The position numbers were made by a program, and so were the translations under genes. Of a stretch of DNA of 64,000 nt, positions 49,245-57,956 are shown piece by piece (the stretch's first letter is position 1; the number at the start of each line of letters is the position of its first letter). Under the pieces are notes generated by a model. It made no database searches, was not told the DNA's origin, and saw nothing but the letters and a program-made list of their open reading frames with translations. The stretch is from an uncultured Bacteroidales bacterium. GTDB taxonomy: Bacteria; Bacteroidota; Bacteroidia; Bacteroidales; CAIXZF01. The stretch is taken from the NCBI GenBank assembly GCA_903923925.1, contig CAIXZF010000063.1:1-64000 (forward strand). Direction: 5' to 3'.

Positions 49245-51059
49245 TTGATTATGAATATTATAGAAAAAATAATTGCAAACCATTCCGGAAAATCTATTGT
49301 TCATCCAGACGAAATCGTTGATGTTGTAATAGATGCCCGTGTAGCCAGAGATTTTGGTGGAGCCAATGTTGTTAAAAATATCATTGATAATGGGCTAAAG
49401 GTGGAAGACCCCGATAAAACCTACTTTACATTCGATTGCAACCCTGGCGGATCTGATCAGAAATACGCTGCAAATCAGCAATATTGTAGACAATTTGCCA
49501 GACAGGCAGGAATAAAAGTTTATGATATTAATACAGGTGTTGGTACACATCTGGCAATGGATCAGGGACTGGTTTGGCCTGGCAGCACTTTCGTGTCAAC
49601 TGATTCGCATGCTAATATTATGGGGGCTATCGGAGCATTCGGGCAAGGAATGGGAGATCAGGATATCGCTGCAGCCTGGGCAAATGGTTCTGTATGGTTT
49701 AAGGTGCCTAAATCAGCAAAAATCACAATCAATGGGAAACGCCCGTCAAATGTAAGCGCTAAAGACATTGCTCTCAATTTGTTAAGTGTTTTTGGGGCAA
49801 ATAAACTTCTTAGTTATTCAGTCGAAATTTATGGTGAAGATGTAGATAAACTCACATTGGATGAGCGTATTACAATTTCTTCGATGGGGACAGAAATGGG
49901 AACTATTATTGTTTTCTTCACCCCTTCTGCTGAAATTATTTCATTTTGCGAAAAAACAACTGGAAGAATATTAGAACCAATTTTTGCTGATGATGATGCT
50001 CATTATGAAGAAATACATGAGCTTGATTTTTCAACATTTGTTCCAATGGTGGCTAAACCAGGCCATCCACACGACAATACTTCTGTTGAGAGTGTTAAGA
50101 AAACAAAGATTGATTCCGCAATTATAGGGAGCTGCACAAATGGTCGAATGGAAGACATGCGTATTGCGGCATCCATCTTCAAAGGACGAAAAGTAGCCCC
50201 TGGTGTTGTAATGAAAATTGTGCCTGCAACTGATGAAATCTGGAACCAATGCCTGGAAGAAGGCCTTGTAAGCATTTTTAAAGAAGCCGGAGCAATGGTT
50301 TCAAATGCTGGTTGCTCAGGCTGTGCCGCTGGACAGGTAGGACAAAATGGACCTGGCGAAGTTACAATTTCAACTGGAAACAGAAACTTTGAAGGTAAAC
50401 AGGGAAAAGGATTTGTTTATCTGGCATCTCCCGCTGTTGTAGCTGCATCTGCCGTAGCTGGATATATCACAACTCCTGATGATATCCCTGCTATTGCAGC
50501 TGTATTCGAAAGAAAAGAAACAATAAAAGCGAGCATTAAAGAATCAACAGTTTATCAGGAAAAACCCTTAGTCGTTGAAGGTCGCGCCTGGTTAATTTCA
50601 AAGGATGATATTGATACTGATATGATTTACCATAACAGGTATCTTACAATTACCGATATCAAAGAAATGGGACAATACACTTTTGATAACCTTAAAGGCT
50701 GGGAAGATTTTGCTAATAAAGCTCAATCAGGAGATATCGTTGTTACAGCCAAAAATTTTGGTGCCGGCAGCTCTCGTCAGCAGGCTGTTGATTGTTTTGC
50801 TTCTTTAGGTATACAATGTATTGTAGCTGAATCATTTGGTGCAATTTATGAACGGAATGCAATAAACGCAGCTATGCCTATCCTGACGTATCAGCCAGGA
50901 ACTTTGGAAAGTATTGATTTAGCAGATGGGGATAATATCACAATTGATATGGTTGGCGGTACTATTACAAACCAAAGAAATGCACTAACCGCGACTATTA
51001 ATAAATTCAATGATGTACAGATTTCTATTTTCAAAAAAGGTGGATTACTAGGCAAATAG
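49245..51059 (+). CDS. Aconitase-superfamily hydratase, LeuC-like domain fused to LeuD-like swivelling domain
   Basis: 604 aa; TFVSTDSHANIMGAIGAFGQGMGDQDIAAAWANG, IIGSCTNGRMEDMRIAA, NAGCSGCAAG, then ISKDDIDTDMIYHNRYL...AKNFGAGSSRQQAVDCFASLGIQCIVAESFGAIYERNAINAAMP. Confidence 0.9.
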   Translation: MIMNIIEKIIANHSGKSIVHPDEIVDVVIDARVARDFGGANVVKNIIDNGLKVEDPDKTYFTFDCNPGGSDQKYAANQQYCRQFARQAGIKVYDINTGVGTHLAMDQGLVWPGSTFVSTDSHANIMGAIGAFGQGMGDQDIAAAWANGSVWFKVPKSAKITINGKRPSNVSAKDIALNLLSVFGANKLLSYSVEIYGEDVDKLTLDERITISSMGTEMGTIIVFFTPSAEIISFCEKTTGRILEPIFADDDAHYEEIHELDFSTFVPMVAKPGHPHDNTSVESVKKTKIDSAIIGSCTNGRMEDMRIAASIFKGRKVAPGVVMKIVPATDEIWNQCLEEGLVSIFKEAGAMVSNAGCSGCAAGQVGQNGPGEVTISTGNRNFEGKQGKGFVYLASPAVVAASAVAGYITTPDDIPAIAAVFERKETIKASIKESTVYQEKPLVVEGRAWLISKDDIDTDMIYHNRYLTITDIKEMGQYTFDNLKGWEDFANKAQSGDIVVTAKNFGAGSSRQQAVDCFASLGIQCIVAESFGAIYERNAINAAMPILTYQPGTLESIDLADGDNITIDMVGGTITNQRNALTATINKFNDVQISIFKKGGLLGK

Positions 51060-51089
51060 GTTGTTCTGTTGAATGTATTATTTTTTTTA

Positions 51090-51125
51090 TAAAAGACTGA
51101 CCCTCAATGGTCAGTCTTTTTTTTA
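51090..51125 (+). terminator. Rho-independent terminator
   Basis: AAAAGACTGACC-ctcaat-GGTCAGTCTTTT-TTTT. Confidence 0.88.
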
Positions 51126-51207
51126 ACAATTTTTAATAGTAATTCGTTGCACTAGGTGGATTATTAATTCTAATTTAGAACTCTTCTTAATTACTTAAAT
51201 TTAGTTT

Positions 51208-53139
51208 ATGAAAAAGCTTCAGATTATTTTAATTATGGCTGGAATGGCCATATTCTCAAATTTTGCTTACTCACAAAATTCAAAACCCAGAGATTGTGGT
51301 ACTCAGGAACATCTGGCCTGGATGATACAACAGGATCCGAACCTGGAAACAAAAATGAAAGCTGAGGAGGCTAAAATTCAGGCCTATATCACCACTCACG
51401 AACAAGAGTTAACTTCTGCTAAAACTGTTGTTACCATCCCTGTTGTTATTCACATTGTTTACAGTACAACAGCCCAGAACCTTGCTGACTCTAGAGTTAC
51501 AGAGCAATTGAATGTATTGAATACTGATTATGCAGGTTTAAATATTCATTCAATGTTTGGTTTCTCCCCCAGCCTGAAAGCTAATTGTGAAATTCAGTTC
51601 TGTCTGGCACAAAGGAAAGCGGATGGAACAGCCACAACTGGAATTGAAAGAAGGCAGACCACTGTTTCATCATTTTCTACAAACGATGCTGTAAAACATT
51701 ATTCATCAGGTGGTTTAGATGCCTGGGATCCAACGAAATATCTCAATATCTGGGTTTGTAACCTCAGTGGAGGTGTACTTGGATATGCGCAATTTCCTAC
51801 ATCTGGTATTAACAGTACCTATGGAGTTGTTATTATGTACAATGCATTTGGTGTAACCGGTGCTGCTGCACCTTTTAACCTGGGTGGAACTGCAAGTCAT
51901 GAAGTAGGTCATTGTTTAAACTTATATCATATCTGGGGTGATGATGGCACAGCCTGCACTGGTACAGACAATTGTGGAGATACTCCAAATCAGGCAGGTT
52001 ATAACAGTGGTATGCCTGCATATCCTCATGTTACCTGCAGCAACTCTCCTACTGGTGATATGTTCATGAATTTCATGGATTATACTGATGATGCCGGTTA
52101 TTCTAATTTCACTCCTGGTCAGAAAGTAAGAATGCAGGCTCTTGTAGTTTCAGGTGGTGCACTTTACAGCCTCATCAATTCAAATGGCTGTCAGCCTCCG
52201 GCAACAGGCGGTTGTAATCCCGCTTCAGGGCTTAATGCAACTGCTATTGCAACTACCACAGCTACATTGAATTGGGTTGCAGTTACAGCTGCTCTGAGTT
52301 ACAATCTTCAATATAGAATTGTTGGTGCAACAAGCTGGACTTCTGCCGGAAATCTAACAACAACAAGCAAAAATCTTACAGGTTTAGTTGCTGCCAGTAA
52401 CTATGAATTCCAGGTGCAAACTGTTTGCAGCAGTGGCACTGCAAGTTTCTCAGGTTCAGGAACTTTCTCAACAACTTCTGCAGGCTGTATTGATGTATAT
52501 GAATCAAATGAAAGTCTTACTGCTGCTAAACTTATTGCTGTAAATTCTAACATTATTGCTAAGATTGGTACTGCTACTGATGTTGATTGGTTCCAGTTTG
52601 CAAATACTACTTCTCAGAAAAAGATTAAAATTACACTCACTAATCTCCCTGCCGACTATGATGTTATTTTATATAAATCAAACGGAAACCAGGTTGGTAT
52701 TTCACAAGCAGCCGGAACAACAAATGAATCAATTGTTTACAATTCAGGTGCAGTTGGCACATATTATGTAAAGATATTTGGTTATAATGGCGTATTTAAT
52801 TCAGCAAGTTGTTATACTTTAAATGCTGCAATTGGTGCAACAAATTTCAGAGGAACAGATGATAATTTCGAAGAAGCATCAACTACAATGGATTTGAGCG
52901 TGTATCCTAATCCTGCAACAAACCAGTTAAATCTTGATTTCAACACTTCACTTTCTGAAAAAACTATGATCCGGATGATGGATGTTACAGGTCGTGTTGT
53001 TAGAACTGACACTTACGATTCCACAAAGGGAATGAACCAATATTCCATCGACCTTTCAGGTTTGGGCAATGGAATCTACTTTGTTGAGTTAACCAGCGGA
53101 AGCCAACGATATTCAAGAAAAGTTACGATTAGTAAATAA
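51208..53139 (+). CDS. M43-family zinc metalloprotease with FnIII, pre-peptidase-like domain and T9SS sorting tail
   Basis: 643 aa; signal peptide, GGTASHEVGHCLNLYHIWGDD, MNFMDYTDD, FnIII-like repeat, VYPNPATNQLNLDF...GIYFVELTSGSQRYSRKVTISK. Confidence 0.92.
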   Translation: MKKLQIILIMAGMAIFSNFAYSQNSKPRDCGTQEHLAWMIQQDPNLETKMKAEEAKIQAYITTHEQELTSAKTVVTIPVVIHIVYSTTAQNLADSRVTEQLNVLNTDYAGLNIHSMFGFSPSLKANCEIQFCLAQRKADGTATTGIERRQTTVSSFSTNDAVKHYSSGGLDAWDPTKYLNIWVCNLSGGVLGYAQFPTSGINSTYGVVIMYNAFGVTGAAAPFNLGGTASHEVGHCLNLYHIWGDDGTACTGTDNCGDTPNQAGYNSGMPAYPHVTCSNSPTGDMFMNFMDYTDDAGYSNFTPGQKVRMQALVVSGGALYSLINSNGCQPPATGGCNPASGLNATAIATTTATLNWVAVTAALSYNLQYRIVGATSWTSAGNLTTTSKNLTGLVAASNYEFQVQTVCSSGTASFSGSGTFSTTSAGCIDVYESNESLTAAKLIAVNSNIIAKIGTATDVDWFQFANTTSQKKIKITLTNLPADYDVILYKSNGNQVGISQAAGTTNESIVYNSGAVGTYYVKIFGYNGVFNSASCYTLNAAIGATNFRGTDDNFEEASTTMDLSVYPNPATNQLNLDFNTSLSEKTMIRMMDVTGRVVRTDTYDSTKGMNQYSIDLSGLGNGIYFVELTSGSQRYSRKVTISK

Positions 53140-53159
53140 TCATTTTTTTGGTATTTTAA

Positions 53160-53200
53160 CAAAGAGGCTGAATCAAAAGTTGATTCAGCCTCTTTGTTAT
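53160..53200 (+). terminator. Strong hairpin terminator
   Basis: AAAGAGGCTGAATCA-aaagt-TGATTCAGCCTCTTT. Confidence 0.85.
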
Positions 53201-53297
53201 TTATAGAATAAATCCAGACTTCCTGACCCTGCAACAAATTAAAATGTTTATTCCAGAATCTTTAATTACAGTACTCCCTTAAATTTTACTCCCTTTT

Positions 53298-54551
53298 TCA
53301 GAATAACCACTTCCAGGCAGGAACAATCTGAATAGTCAGTTCGTTGATGTTAAGGTTCTCTTCTTCATCGTCGGTAATGATGATTCCCGTCTGCAATTGG
53401 TATTGTTTCATCGCCTCAAGAAGTCCATTGATCTCCCTACTTCTTGTTTCCGGCTGCTCCATCGATTTGCAAACCTGAATGGCATTGACTATTTTCCCGT
53501 TTTCGCGAATAACAAAATCACATTCATGTTTACCTTTATGGTAGTAAATTTCACTCCCGTTTCTTTTTAATTGAAGAAAGATCACATTTTCCAATTGTCG
53601 TCCGTAATTTTCACTGAATTGAAAAGATATAGAATTTGCCAGGCCTGTATCGATACAATAGATTTTTTTGGGATTAGCAAGTTGCTTTTTTAACGAATAG
53701 TCGAATTTATTGATCGAAAAGATCAGGTAGCAATCTTCAAAGTAGGCGATGTATTCTTTGACAGTAATTGCGTTTGATAATCCGAATATTTTTTTTAATC
53801 CATTATAGCTTGCCTCTTTTGAAACATTGCTGATCAGATAATGAATCATCTCCACTATAGTCCTAACATTCCGGATGTTGTATCTTGCAATCACATCTTT
53901 GTAGAGGATGCTTTCATATAAATTCTTCAGATATCCAGGATGATCTGTTTGCAAGTATTCAGGAAATCCGCCATTCAAAATATAATTTCTGAAAGTTTTT
54001 TTCAACTGGTTTGATTTTTCAGGAGAATAGATATCATTTCTCTGAACCTCGATTCCTTTGAACCGGAGATACTCTCTGAATGAAAACGGGAATAATTCAG
54101 ACTGAATTGTCCTGCCGGTTAATCGTGTTCCCAGTTCCTTGCTAAGCATGGTGGCATTGGAACCAGTTACATAAATTTTACATCCCTCGTTATACAATCG
54201 CCGGACAAATCTTTCCCATCCTTCAATATTCTGAATCTCATCAAAATAGTATGTCTTCTGAGATTCAAACAGTTCATGGAAAGCATCATTCAATTTCTCA
54301 AAATCATCTATTGTAAATCCTGTTAAACGGTTATCATCAAAGTTTATGCTGTAATCTTGTTCAGGATTATTCTCCCTGATATGCTGAACCATTGTCGATT
54401 TTCCACTTCTTCTTACTCCTGAAACAATTTGAATGAAGGGATCTGCATAGTTGACAACTGTAGAAATTGAATAATCTCTTTGTATGAAACGTAATTTCCT
54501 GATCACCTCATTCTGAGCGATAATCACCTTTTTAATATCCTCTTTGTTCAT
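53298..54551 (-). CDS. AAA ATPase with DUF4143 (second copy in window)
   Basis: 417 aa; IVSGVRRSGKSTMVQHI, YYFDEIQNIEGWERFVRRLY, IYVTGSNATMLS, YYHKGKHECDFVI. Confidence 0.9.
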   Translation of the reverse strand: MNKEDIKKVIIAQNEVIRKLRFIQRDYSISTVVNYADPFIQIVSGVRRSGKSTMVQHIRENNPEQDYSINFDDNRLTGFTIDDFEKLNDAFHELFESQKTYYFDEIQNIEGWERFVRRLYNEGCKIYVTGSNATMLSKELGTRLTGRTIQSELFPFSFREYLRFKGIEVQRNDIYSPEKSNQLKKTFRNYILNGGFPEYLQTDHPGYLKNLYESILYKDVIARYNIRNVRTIVEMIHYLISNVSKEASYNGLKKIFGLSNAITVKEYIAYFEDCYLIFSINKFDYSLKKQLANPKKIYCIDTGLANSISFQFSENYGRQLENVIFLQLKRNGSEIYYHKGKHECDFVIRENGKIVNAIQVCKSMEQPETRSREINGLLEAMKQYQLQTGIIITDDEEENLNINELTIQIVPAWKWLF

Positions 54552-54735
54552 CTTATACTAATTTACAATTAGCAAATTTAATCAATATTACTATTTACTG
54601 CTTAGTAATCCTAAAAACTATTTAGCACTTTAATCATTCCTGAGGACATCTGGAAAAACATTGCTCAAACTGACAAGCAACAAATTAAAATGTCGTTATT
54701 TTTAAGTCAAAGAGAAATCTGTTTAAGCAATTGTG

Positions 54736-54795
54736 CCAAACTAAAGCTTAGTGAAACTATTTACCAAATAATTGTTAAATTAAGCTTTAGCTTGG
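54736..54795. repeat. Short inverted repeat in non-coding gap
   Basis: ccaaaCTAAAGCTTA (54736-54750) versus TAAGCTTTAGcttgg (54781-54795), 14/15 matches, 30-nt spacer. Confidence 0.55.
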
Positions 54796-54930
54796 TTTCC
54801 ATGCTTCATTCAGACCGCCGCCAAGTGGTTTGAAACCGGGAATCTTTCATCCATCGCTACATAGAGAGGGGCTGCAGAGTAGCTACTTTAAAACTGAATT
54901 CGAATTCCAGAATTAAACTCCACAATTTTA

Positions 54931-55110
54931 CTATATATAATGATCGTAATTCCCCTCTATTTTCCTCTTTTTGCAATTTTCAATCACTGCAAGCTTCTCT
55001 TCATCACTATAGACTAACCATTTAAGTATCTCTTCCCGGGTTCTTTTACACCCGATGCAGACCATATTTTCATCCAAAACACAAATATCCTCACATGGAC
55101 TTTCTATCAT
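54931..55110 (-). CDS. DUF1289-family protein
   Basis: From internal ATG: MIESPCEDICVLDENMVCIGCKRTREEILKWLVYSDEEKLAVIENCKKRK; CxxxC...CxGCxRTxxEI pattern. Confidence 0.82.
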   Translation of the reverse strand: MIESPCEDICVLDENMVCIGCKRTREEILKWLVYSDEEKLAVIENCKKRKIEGNYDHYI

Positions 55111-55384
55111 ATTTTTTTTATTATACAAATTTAACAGTTTAACACCTCCTAAACACGCTTTGATACATGATTTTTTTAAGGGTTGCCAAGGTTCCTTACA
55201 CTTTATCTTAACAATTAAAAAAATAATCCTCAATAATAATATGTTGAAGATTAATCAACTGACTCTAAATACTCCTGCTAAAAGAGCATTCTATTTTAAG
55301 ACATGATTCGGTTATTATTTGCGCCCTTTGCGCCTTCTTTCCGTTCATTGCGTTTAGAAAAGAGTGATTTGTTATTGCCACAAA

Positions 55385-55420
55385 AAAGAGAGGTTGACTT
55401 AAAAAGCCAACCTCTCTCAA
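55385..55420 (-). terminator. Terminator for rpsA (minus strand)
   Basis: gagaggttg(act)-taaaaa-(gc)caacctctc inverted repeat, T-run on minus strand. Confidence 0.75.
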
Positions 55421-55465
55421 TTTATCAGGATTAACCTGAATTATGAACTATTCTTAAGAAGCAGT

Positions 55466-57838
55466 TTAAGCTTTTGGCTCTTCTGTTTCTTCAGTAGTTT
55501 CGGTAGTTTCAGCAACTGCTTCTTCGGTTACTTCGGCAATTGTCTCTTCGGCTACTTCTGCAGCAGACTCTGCTACTTCAGCTACTTCAGCAACTTCAGC
55601 AACTTCAGCAACTTCAGCAACTTCTTCAACCTCGGCAACCTCGGTAACTTCAGCAACTTCGGCAACTTCGGCAACCGGCTCTAACATGGCAGTATGAGCT
55701 TCGATGAATTCAGCTTTTGCATCCTCCTTCTTTTTGCGCTCAGATCTTTCCATATCTTCTTTCAAAGATGAAAGTGCCTCAAGGTCACCCAAAGTTGTTT
55801 TTTCAATGCTGTCTTTTATTTTCTTAACAGCACGTTTAGTGTTATTCTCTTCAACTTTTCCGGCAGCTGTTTCTTTTGCTTTTTCAGCAGCAGCAGCATC
55901 CTGGTATACCTTTGAATGTGAAAGGATAATTTTTTTGTTTTCTTTCGAGAACTCAATTACCTTAAAATCGAGAGCTTCCTCTAAACGAGCAGTAGTATTA
56001 TCCTCTTTAATAATATGACGCGAAGGAGCAAATCCTTCAACACCATATGGAAGAGCAACAACGACACCCTTTTCAGCCTGATTTACAATAGTTCCTTTGT
56101 GAACAGAACCTACTTCAAAAACAGATTCGAAAACATCCCATGGATTTTCTTCAAGTTGTTTGTGACCAAGACTCAAACGACGGTTCTCTGAATCAACATC
56201 AAGTACAATAACTTCGATGCTCTCTCCGATCTTCGTGAATTCAGCTGGATGTTTGATTTTTTTCGACCAGCTCAAATCAGAAATGTGAATAAGTCCATCA
56301 ACACCTTCTTCAAGTTCTACGAAAATACCAAAATTGGTAAAGTTCCTGACAACTGCAGTATGCTTGGAGTTTGCCGGATATTTCTGCATGATATTTGCCC
56401 ATGGATCTGGGATTAATTGCTTAATACCCAAGGACATCTTGCGCTCGTCGCGATCAAGAGTCAGAATAACTGCTTCAACAGTATCCCCAACTTTTAAGAA
56501 ATCGTGTGCAGTGCGCAAATGCTGTGACCATGACATTTCTGAAACGTGAATAAGGCCTTCAACGCCTGCAGCGATTTCAACAAATGCACCATAATCGGCA
56601 ATAACAACAACTTTGCCCTGTACCTTATCACCAATTTTTAGATTTTGATCAAGGCTATCCCATGGGTGAGGTGTAAGTTGTTTTAAACCGAGGGCAATAC
56701 GTTTTTTGTTTTCATCGAAGTCAAGGATAACAACTTTAATCTTCTGATCAAGCTGTACAATTTCTTCAGGATGATTTATACGGCCCCAGCTAAGGTCTGT
56801 AATATGGATCAGACCATCTACGCCACCAAGGTCGATAAATACACCATATGAGGTGATATTTTTAACTGTACCTTCGAGTACCTGTCCTTTTTCAAGCTTA
56901 GAAATGATCTCAGCTTTCTGCATTTCGAGTTCGTCTTCAATCAATGCTTTGTGTGATACTACAACATTCTTATATTCATGGTTGATTTTTACAACCTTGA
57001 ATTCCATCGTTTTATCAACATAAATATCGTAATCACGAATTGGCTTAACATCAATCTGTGAACCAGGCAAGAATGCTTCAATTCCGAATACATCTACTAT
57101 TAAACCACCTTTTGTACGACATTTAACATAACCGGTGATAATTTCCTGTGTTTCAAATGCTTTATTAATGCGTTCCCATGAACGGAGAATTCTGGCTTTT
57201 TTATGTGAAAGTACAAGCTGACCACTTATATCTTCCTGGCTTTCAACATAAACTTCTACTGCGTCTCCTACTTTAAGATTAGGATTATACCTGAACTCAG
57301 AGGCCGGAATAACAGCATCGGATTTAAATCCAATGTTTACAACGATTTCGCGGTTGTTTCTTGCAACTACTGTTCCATCGATAACTTCGTGTTCTACGAT
57401 TGAACTTAAGGTCTTATCGTACATCGACTCCAGCCTTGCATGCTCATCTTTAGAATAAACCTGGTGCTTTTTGTTGATTGAATCCCAATCGAAATCTTCA
57501 GGACTAACTTGTACCGGAGGTACGTAAGCAAATGCTCTCTTCAATGCCATTGGTTCATCTGGTACAAATGTTTCAGCAACCGGAGTTTCTCTTACATTTT
57601 GTACAAATTCAGCTGCCTCATAGGCTGCTTCAACTTCAGCATTTTCTTGTGATACAACGTCTTCTTCTACTTCTACTTCTTCTTCTACTTCTACAACAAC
57701 TTCTGCTTCAGTTTCGATTTCGGTTTCAGTTTCATCTACAACAACTTCTGTTTCAACTTGTTCCTCAACAGAATCAACCTGTTCAACAGATTCGTTTAAA
57801 TTTTCAGGCTCATTCACCTGATCGGGGTTAATACTCAT
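55466..57838 (-). CDS. rpsA: 30S ribosomal protein S1 with acidic, repetitive N- and C-terminal extensions
   Basis: 790 aa; multiple S1 repeats (VQGKVVVIADYGAFVEIAAGVEGLIHVSEMSW, VLEGTVKNITSYGVFIDLGGVDGLIHITDLSWGRI). Confidence 0.95.
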   Translation of the reverse strand: MSINPDQVNEPENLNESVEQVDSVEEQVETEVVVDETETEIETEAEVVVEVEEEVEVEEDVVSQENAEVEAAYEAAEFVQNVRETPVAETFVPDEPMALKRAFAYVPPVQVSPEDFDWDSINKKHQVYSKDEHARLESMYDKTLSSIVEHEVIDGTVVARNNREIVVNIGFKSDAVIPASEFRYNPNLKVGDAVEVYVESQEDISGQLVLSHKKARILRSWERINKAFETQEIITGYVKCRTKGGLIVDVFGIEAFLPGSQIDVKPIRDYDIYVDKTMEFKVVKINHEYKNVVVSHKALIEDELEMQKAEIISKLEKGQVLEGTVKNITSYGVFIDLGGVDGLIHITDLSWGRINHPEEIVQLDQKIKVVILDFDENKKRIALGLKQLTPHPWDSLDQNLKIGDKVQGKVVVIADYGAFVEIAAGVEGLIHVSEMSWSQHLRTAHDFLKVGDTVEAVILTLDRDERKMSLGIKQLIPDPWANIMQKYPANSKHTAVVRNFTNFGIFVELEEGVDGLIHISDLSWSKKIKHPAEFTKIGESIEVIVLDVDSENRRLSLGHKQLEENPWDVFESVFEVGSVHKGTIVNQAEKGVVVALPYGVEGFAPSRHIIKEDNTTARLEEALDFKVIEFSKENKKIILSHSKVYQDAAAAEKAKETAAGKVEENNTKRAVKKIKDSIEKTTLGDLEALSSLKEDMERSERKKKEDAKAEFIEAHTAMLEPVAEVAEVAEVTEVAEVEEVAEVAEVAEVAEVAEVAESAAEVAEETIAEVTEEAVAETTETTEETEEPKA
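55535..55680. repeat. Tandem short repeat encoding (Val-Ala-Glu)n
   Basis: Iterated 'ttcagcaac'/'ttcggcaac' units encoding VAEVAEVTEVAEVEEVAEVAEVAEVAEVAEVAE. Confidence 0.85.
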
Positions 57839-57956
57839 GAAATTTGCTTTGTGGCCCCTTTCAGGACCGGGTTAATAATTCAGTTAACTACCTAAAAATA
57901 GGGGTGCAAAGGTAGAAATAATTATTAAATAATTGAAAGGGAACAAAAGTAAATTA

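Noticed and set aside
55535-55680. Short tandem repeats considered as a CRISPR-like array
   Set aside because: In-frame coding repeats (VAE) in rpsA with no spacers or cas genes
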